IMG/VR virus record: IMGVR_UViG_3300042691_015370
Location: 80,888-144,887 of that record
Length of the DNA: 64,000 nt
Reading direction: 5' to 3' (one strand)
Source of the DNA: a virus
Shown here one piece after another: positions 60,641 to 64,000 of this stretch (within the stretch, counting starts at the first letter, position 1; every line of letters begins with the position of its first letter). A model generated the notes under the pieces. The model worked only from the letters and a program-made list of their open reading frames with translations. It was not told where the DNA came from and made no database searches. Both the position numbers and the translations under genes were made by a program.

Positions 60641-60935
60641 TTGCCTGCACATCGACAACCACAACGTCCCGCTCTGCGGGGCCGCTGGCTTCGACCGTGA
60701 CATGGTTGTGGCCGAGGCGACCTTCACCGAGAATCCCTACGGGGACCGTCGGTGCTGGGAGTGTGCCAGCATCATCGGAGTAGACCTGACTCCTACCCTG
60801 CCCACCATCGACCCGGAGGATGACTACGAGGGTGACGACACTGCCGAGGCTCTGCGGCATGACCGTCTAAGCTCAGAGTTCTGTGGATTCTGTGCCACCC
60901 GCCACCACCCCAACCAGCCCTGTCAGGAGGACTGA
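60633..60935 (+). CDS. Cys-rich small protein
   Basis: 100 aa. Two Cys/His clusters: FDCLHIDNHNVPLCG near the start and EFCGFCATRHHPNQPC at the end, with CWEC in the middle. Zinc binding is likely. Overlaps the previous stop by 8 bases. Confidence 0.6.
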   Translation: MFDCLHIDNHNVPLCGAAGFDRDMVVAEATFTENPYGDRRCWECASIIGVDLTPTLPTIDPEDDYEGDDTAEALRHDRLSSEFCGFCATRHHPNQPCQED

Positions 60936-60936
60936 T

Positions 60937-61122
60937 ATGTGGATCACCATGGGCACCAAGTTCAGCGACCCCGCTGATGAGAGCATCGTCTGGGAAGTCA
61001 ACCCCGGCTCGGTGTTCGATGACGACACCTTCCAAGCAGAACTGATCGCCGGTCCTGAGGGCAGGCTCGGTGAGATGACGCTGTTCACCCGTGCAGACAT
61101 CGAAGCGGGACTGTTGCCATGA
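60937..61122 (+). CDS. Small unrecognised protein
   Basis: 61 aa from ATG 60937 (AGGAGG upstream). MWITMGTKFSDPADESIVWE, FDDDTFQAELIAGPEG, TRADIEAGLLP. Coupled to the next gene by ATGA. Not recognised. Confidence 0.55.
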   Translation: MWITMGTKFSDPADESIVWEVNPGSVFDDDTFQAELIAGPEGRLGEMTLFTRADIEAGLLP

Positions 61123-61313
61123 GTGAGCGTCAGTTCACAGACCGTCAGTTGATCGTCAAGCTGCTTGACGAGAACCTCAAAGCCCTACACCCGAGTCGTG
61201 GCAAGGAGAACGCACGACTGGTGCGCCTTGTGTGTGAGGAAATCGGTGCCTGTGAGGACGATTTCTTGGCACGACACATCAAGCGAGACAAGAAGGCATG
61301 GGGCCTTGACTGA
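61119..61313 (+). CDS. Small basic helical protein
   Basis: 64 aa, ATGA-coupled. SERQFTDRQLIVKLLDENLK, RGKENARLVRLVCEEIGACE. Helical and basic. Not recognised. Confidence 0.55.
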   Translation: MSERQFTDRQLIVKLLDENLKALHPSRGKENARLVRLVCEEIGACEDDFLARHIKRDKKAWGLD

Positions 61314-61482
61314 GGACAAGGTGTTCTTCTACGTCGTGCGGCACTTGGGCAAGGACGGACATGAGGTGTATGTGGGACCGTTCGACTACAAGTTCCAAGC
61401 ACGCAAGTACCTGCTAGACGAAACTGGTTCACCGAACGGTGGGCTAGTGATCCTCGTACTGACACCCAAGGACAGCAAGTGA
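61306..61482 (+). CDS. Small beta protein
   Basis: 58 aa from TTG 61306 (overlaps the previous stop); GTG 61321 behind GAGG is the alternative. MTEDKVFFYVVRHLGKDGHE, VYVGPFDYKFQARKYLLDET. Beta-alpha pattern. Coupled by GTGA to the next gene. Not recognised. Confidence 0.5.
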   Translation: MTEDKVFFYVVRHLGKDGHEVYVGPFDYKFQARKYLLDETGSPNGGLVILVLTPKDSK

Positions 61483-61748
61483 GAACACACGTCGAAGTGC
61501 GGCCCACGATGCAGCAGACCATCGACATCACAAGGGCACAGGATCACGCATGGGGTGTGGGTTCATGGGGTGCTGGTGAGTTCTGGGGCATCATCCTGAA
61601 GAATCTGGATGGCAAGTTCGATGTCCAGATCAACAACAACATGGGCATCCATCCCTTGATGGGTCAGACGAGTACCTTGGAGAATGCCAAAGCTATGATC
61701 CGCAAGCATATTGAGTTCGCTGTCCACTGCACACCTGAGAGAGACTGA
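61479..61748 (+). CDS. Small unrecognised protein
   Basis: 89 aa from GTG 61479. RTHVEVRPTMQQTIDITRAQ, AWGVGSWGAGEFWGIILKN, DGKFDVQINNNMGIHP. Trp-rich beta. Not recognised. Confidence 0.55.
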   Translation: MRTHVEVRPTMQQTIDITRAQDHAWGVGSWGAGEFWGIILKNLDGKFDVQINNNMGIHPLMGQTSTLENAKAMIRKHIEFAVHCTPERD

Positions 61749-61965
61749 CATTCCTACCGCAACTGTCGGTGTCGTAGACGTAGAGCTACGAGAGATGAGC
61801 AAGGGCCACTACGTTGTGGTGGTCGCACACAGCAAGTTCGGCTTGCTGTACGAGATCCAGATTGACGAGTTCGACAAAGACTCACTGGTGCAGGGCATCG
61901 AAATCGAATGCATCGACCGGATCAACAACGTGTCGCTAGACATCAACACCTTGGAGGATGTGTGA
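61711..61965 (+). CDS. Small beta protein, start uncertain
   Basis: Up to 84 aa from TTG 61711, or ~56 aa from ATG 61795. The segment TVGVVDVELREMSKGHYVVV spanning that ATG looks like a beta hairpin, which argues for a start upstream of it. FGLLYEIQIDEFDKDSLVQG, NVSLDINTLEDV follow. GTGA overlap with the next gene. Not recognised. Confidence 0.45.
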   Translation: MSSLSTAHLRETDIPTATVGVVDVELREMSKGHYVVVVAHSKFGLLYEIQIDEFDKDSLVQGIEIECIDRINNVSLDINTLEDV

Positions 61966-62138
61966 GTTCTGGGGGATACTGGTCGGTTGACTGGTATTGG
62001 CAGAGAGTCAAGGCAATGCGAGAGGCGGCAAACCTTTCGTGCCCTGACTTGCCCGACCATTGGGAGCCGATGGAACGACTCGCTTACCGTAGTGGGTGGC
62101 AGGACGCAATGAAGAAGGTCAAGGAGGCAGGCAAGTGA
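61962..62138 (+). CDS. Small protein
   Basis: 58 aa from GTG 61962. SSGGYWSVDWYWQRVKAMRE, LPDHWEPMERLAYRSGWQDA. Trp-rich helix pair. GTGA-coupled to the next gene. Not recognised. Confidence 0.55.
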   Translation: MSSGGYWSVDWYWQRVKAMREAANLSCPDLPDHWEPMERLAYRSGWQDAMKKVKEAGK

Positions 62139-62323
62139 GTGACGTGCGATACATGCGGGTGGTTGGTCAGTGTGACAACACCACCTTCACCAAGCGACTG
62201 CTGACCTGTGGCACTGATGAGCAGACGCTGAACCTGCTCAACGACAGTTACCCCGGTGTCCACTTCTTTCAGGTGCTGGAGTGTGCAGAGTTGGGTGACC
62301 ACATCATCAAGTTCGTAGACTGA
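62135..62323 (+). CDS. Small unrecognised protein
   Basis: 62 aa from GTG 62135. SDVRYMRVVGQCDNTTFTKR, LNLLNDSYPGVHFFQVLECA. Beta-alpha. Not recognised. Confidence 0.55.
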   Translation: MSDVRYMRVVGQCDNTTFTKRLLTCGTDEQTLNLLNDSYPGVHFFQVLECAELGDHIIKFVD

Positions 62324-62333
62324 GGGAGAACAC

Positions 62334-62561
62334 ATGGCCGGTACCCTGAACACGATGCCCTTCTACGTCCAGCGTGAGTTGCTGGGCCGAGACTGGCACG
62401 AGTGCGTGTCTCAGCGTGACCTGAGGATGGTGTCGAACTACCGCAAGGTTGAGAACCGACGCACCCGTGCGCAGACCAAGCAGGCACTGCGACAGGAGCG
62501 TTACGACGATTTGCCCACACACTCCACGGCCCGAGGTTCGGCGCTGTGGCTGGCCTACTGA
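62334..62561 (+). CDS. Small basic protein
   Basis: 75 aa with GAGGGAG upstream. AGTLNTMPFYVQRELLGRDW, RKVENRRTRAQTKQALRQER. Basic helix, likely nucleic-acid binding. Precedes the Fic gene. Confidence 0.6.
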   Translation: MAGTLNTMPFYVQRELLGRDWHECVSQRDLRMVSNYRKVENRRTRAQTKQALRQERYDDLPTHSTARGSALWLAY

Positions 62562-62571
62562 GAGGTTGACG

Positions 62572-63057
62572 ATGGATCTGATCGACTACATCTACGACGA
62601 GTGCCAGCGTCAGCATGTTGGAAACTACGGCGACTTTGCTACTGGCTGGCAGATCGCCAGAGATCGTGAAAGTGTCGGTTCTTGGCAGGAATTCGCAATC
62701 TTTGTCATGAGGATTGCAAGGGCAGTGGATTACGCCAACCTTTACCGTCCCGGTGAGGGTGAGAATCTGCGTACTTCACACGTTGGCTTCATGCACGGTG
62801 GCTCTGCTGCCCCTGCTGGCGAGGTTCGTGAACGGTTCGACCGCTGGTGCGAGTTCACTCACGAGTGGTTGCGAGATTGGGGGCCAATGGTTGATGGCTT
62901 GCAGCCCCCATACGAGATTGACTCTCTCATCAAGCAGTTGCTCGACATCCACCCGTGGGCCGATGGCAATGGTCGCACTGCAAGTATCCTTCGCAACTGG
63001 ATGCTGAGACAACTCGATGATCCCGAGCCGCTACCGTTTTACTACGGAGATACCTGA
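62572..63057 (+). CDS. Fic-domain protein (AMPylase-like)
   Basis: 161 aa from ATG 62572 (GAGAGG six bases upstream). IHPWADGNGRTASIL matches the Fic motif HPFxxGNGRxxR (H127, D131, N133, R135), but the last Arg is Ser138, which may weaken nucleotide binding. The long preceding helices (SLIKQLLDIHPW) suit the fold. Fic proteins usually AMPylate a target and are common in toxins. Overlaps the cREC gene start by one base (TGATG). Confidence 0.8.
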   Translation: MDLIDYIYDECQRQHVGNYGDFATGWQIARDRESVGSWQEFAIFVMRIARAVDYANLYRPGEGENLRTSHVGFMHGGSAAPAGEVRERFDRWCEFTHEWLRDWGPMVDGLQPPYEIDSLIKQLLDIHPWADGNGRTASILRNWMLRQLDDPEPLPFYYGDT

Positions 63058-63449
63058 TGATCCTCGTGATTGATGACGAGCGCACGTTCGCTCAAGACCC
63101 AAACCTTGTTGGTTACGTTGATTGGGTGTATGCCCGCACGTCCGACGAGGGAATCGTTGCCATCGTCAAGGCATGGACCAACTACGCCCTGCACTATGGG
63201 AACATGGTCGATCTGTACCTTGACCACGATCTTGGTGAGGGTGACACGATCATGCCGGTCGTAGACTTCCTGTATGTGGCCGGAAGGCAGTCAGGTATCA
63301 TGAATCCATCTGACATGGTACGCCCACCGCAGTTCATCAGCAACATCTTCATTCATTCGCAGAACCCTACTGCGGGTGATACGATCATCCCCCTGCTCTC
63401 CCCCCTTTACAGTAACGTGCAGCGCATCCCGCTGCCCAAGCTTGTGTGA
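63057..63449 (+). CDS. Cyclic-phosphate-processing receiver (cREC)-domain protein
   Basis: 130 aa. ILVIDDERTF (D6/D7), VDLYLDHDLGEGDT (D56, D58) and SNIFIHSQNPTAGDT (H100) give a receiver-like core with the extra His motif of cREC proteins, predicted to process 2',3'-cyclic phosphates on RNA. No HTH or kinase partner is attached. One base overlap with the Fic gene suggests they are made together. Confidence 0.8.
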   Translation: MILVIDDERTFAQDPNLVGYVDWVYARTSDEGIVAIVKAWTNYALHYGNMVDLYLDHDLGEGDTIMPVVDFLYVAGRQSGIMNPSDMVRPPQFISNIFIHSQNPTAGDTIIPLLSPLYSNVQRIPLPKLV

Positions 63450-63456
63450 GGTAACC

Positions 63457-63687
63457 ATGCAACTAACCGTTGATCTCTACATCACGGACCCGTTTGACGA
63501 AGTGCAGACTCCGTGGCAGATAGAGTGGAACTATGGCAGTAAGATCGCTGCCGTCCGGTGTCGTCAGCCCTACATGGAGTGGCCGGTCGAGTTGGAGATT
63601 TCTCCCTTTGCTACGCTCGCTGGTGTGAAGCAGACGCTGACGCTGGTGTTGCGTACCCATGTTCGTGACCTGACAGGAATCGGTTGA
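63457..63687 (+). CDS. Small unrecognised protein
   Basis: 76 aa. MQLTVDLYITDPFDEVQTPW, RQPYMEWPVELEISPFATLA, TLTLVLRTHVRDLTG: beta-rich. Last Cys-poor gene before the membrane gene. Not recognised. Confidence 0.55.
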   Translation: MQLTVDLYITDPFDEVQTPWQIEWNYGSKIAAVRCRQPYMEWPVELEISPFATLAGVKQTLTLVLRTHVRDLTGIG

Positions 63688-63893
63688 TGACTCCACGCAC
63701 TGAGAGTGTGATGATCCGTTGCTTGCAAACCTTCATGGCTTTGGTCATCGTAGGCTTTGTTGGCAACTTCGTGTACGAGGCGCACAAGATGTTCACCAAG
63801 GGTGACAACGTTGGTGGATGGATGGCTCTAGGAGTGGCGGCAGTGTTTGTCGCCATCGGAGTGCTGGGTTGGCTGGCACAGGAGGATGACTAA
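63687..63893 (+). CDS. Small membrane protein
   Basis: 68 aa from ATG 63687 (TGATG). Two hydrophobic stretches: MALVIVGFVGNFVYEA and GWMALGVAAVFVAIGVLGWL. Acidic end (AQEDD). Membrane helices visible; role unknown. Confidence 0.6.
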   Translation: MTPRTESVMIRCLQTFMALVIVGFVGNFVYEAHKMFTKGDNVGGWMALGVAAVFVAIGVLGWLAQEDD

Positions 63894-64000
63894 TGGCTAA
63901 GCAGAGTTTGGTTGAGTCCTTTGAGGACTGTTACGGCGTGAAGCTTCCCACCTGTCGGGAAGTGTGCCCTGAGTGTGACGGATACGGTGAGTATGTGCAT
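63893..64000 (+). CDS. Truncated Cys-rich protein at the window edge
   Basis: At least 36 codons, open to the right edge. MAKQSLVESFEDCYGVKLPT then CREVCPECDGYGEY. The CxxC and CPECDGYG resemble zinc ribbons of DnaJ or primase type. TAATG coupling with the membrane gene. Confidence 0.5.
   Translation, partial: MAKQSLVESFEDCYGVKLPTCREVCPECDGYGEYVH

Noticed and set aside
1-64000. CRISPR array, integrase/attP, IS element, rRNA
   Set aside because: No regularly spaced identical repeats, recombinase motifs or transposase seen on either strand by eye; a search tool could still find subtle ones.

Overview
The window is a 64 kb internal piece of a large tailed double-stranded DNA phage (siphovirus-type: HK97-fold capsid, tail tube, tail assembly chaperone with a -1 frameshift, giant tape measure). 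No host chromosome genes, integrase, CRISPR array or insertion sequence was seen. The FliA/WhiG-type sigma factor, B12-dependent ribonucleotide reductase, ThyX, strong AGGAGG sites mixed with leaderless-looking starts, GTG/TTG starts and dense ATGA coupling fit an actinobacterial host. The genus cannot be read from the sequence.

Layout. Positions 1-36.2 kb are a minus-strand late region read right to left: terminase small-subunit candidates and large terminase (29.4-26.6 kb), portal, maturation protease candidate, scaffold, decoration candidate and capsid (26-21.3 kb), head-tail connectors, three collagen-like or adhesin fibres (18.3-12.3 kb), tail tube (10.8-9.4 kb), frameshifted assembly chaperone, and a tape measure that runs off the left edge. 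Upstream of the terminase lies a glycosylation island of eight transferase genes (35.5-29.5 kb). Positions 36.3-41.6 kb (minus) hold a class II ribonucleotide reductase, a sigma factor, a winged-helix protein, an HNH nuclease and many small genes.

Positions 41.65-50.5 kb are mostly plus strand: a structured ~500-base leader, a metallophosphoesterase, a ParB-like protein, dCMP deaminase, ThyX, peptide deformylase and a protein sharing its N-terminus with the tail tube protein. A minus PIN-PhoH gene and small membrane genes follow. Positions 50.7-54.4 kb (minus) hold the endolysin, a phage lipoprotein and minor tail candidates.

At about 54.5 kb composition changes sharply to GC-rich. After ~0.9 kb of structured non-coding DNA comes a plus-strand arm of ~30 small, overlapping genes. 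Most are unrecognised. The arm has a six-copy inverted-repeat element, a tRNA-Trp candidate, three tRNA-like cloverleaf candidates, a second metallophosphoesterase, a Fic-domain protein and a cyclic-phosphate-processing receiver (cREC) protein.

Most notable: the tape measure carries about 2,400 residues of modular insert in front of its normal tape-measure core. I read a GNAT acetyltransferase-like module, two HExxH zincin-like modules and two protein-kinase-like modules, each preceded by a repeated linker ending in (A)YSTP. This resembles a polyvalent effector cassette carried on the tape measure, which could enter the cell with the DNA. Second is the Fic + cREC + tRNA-like arm, possibly an RNA-repair or counter-defence cluster.
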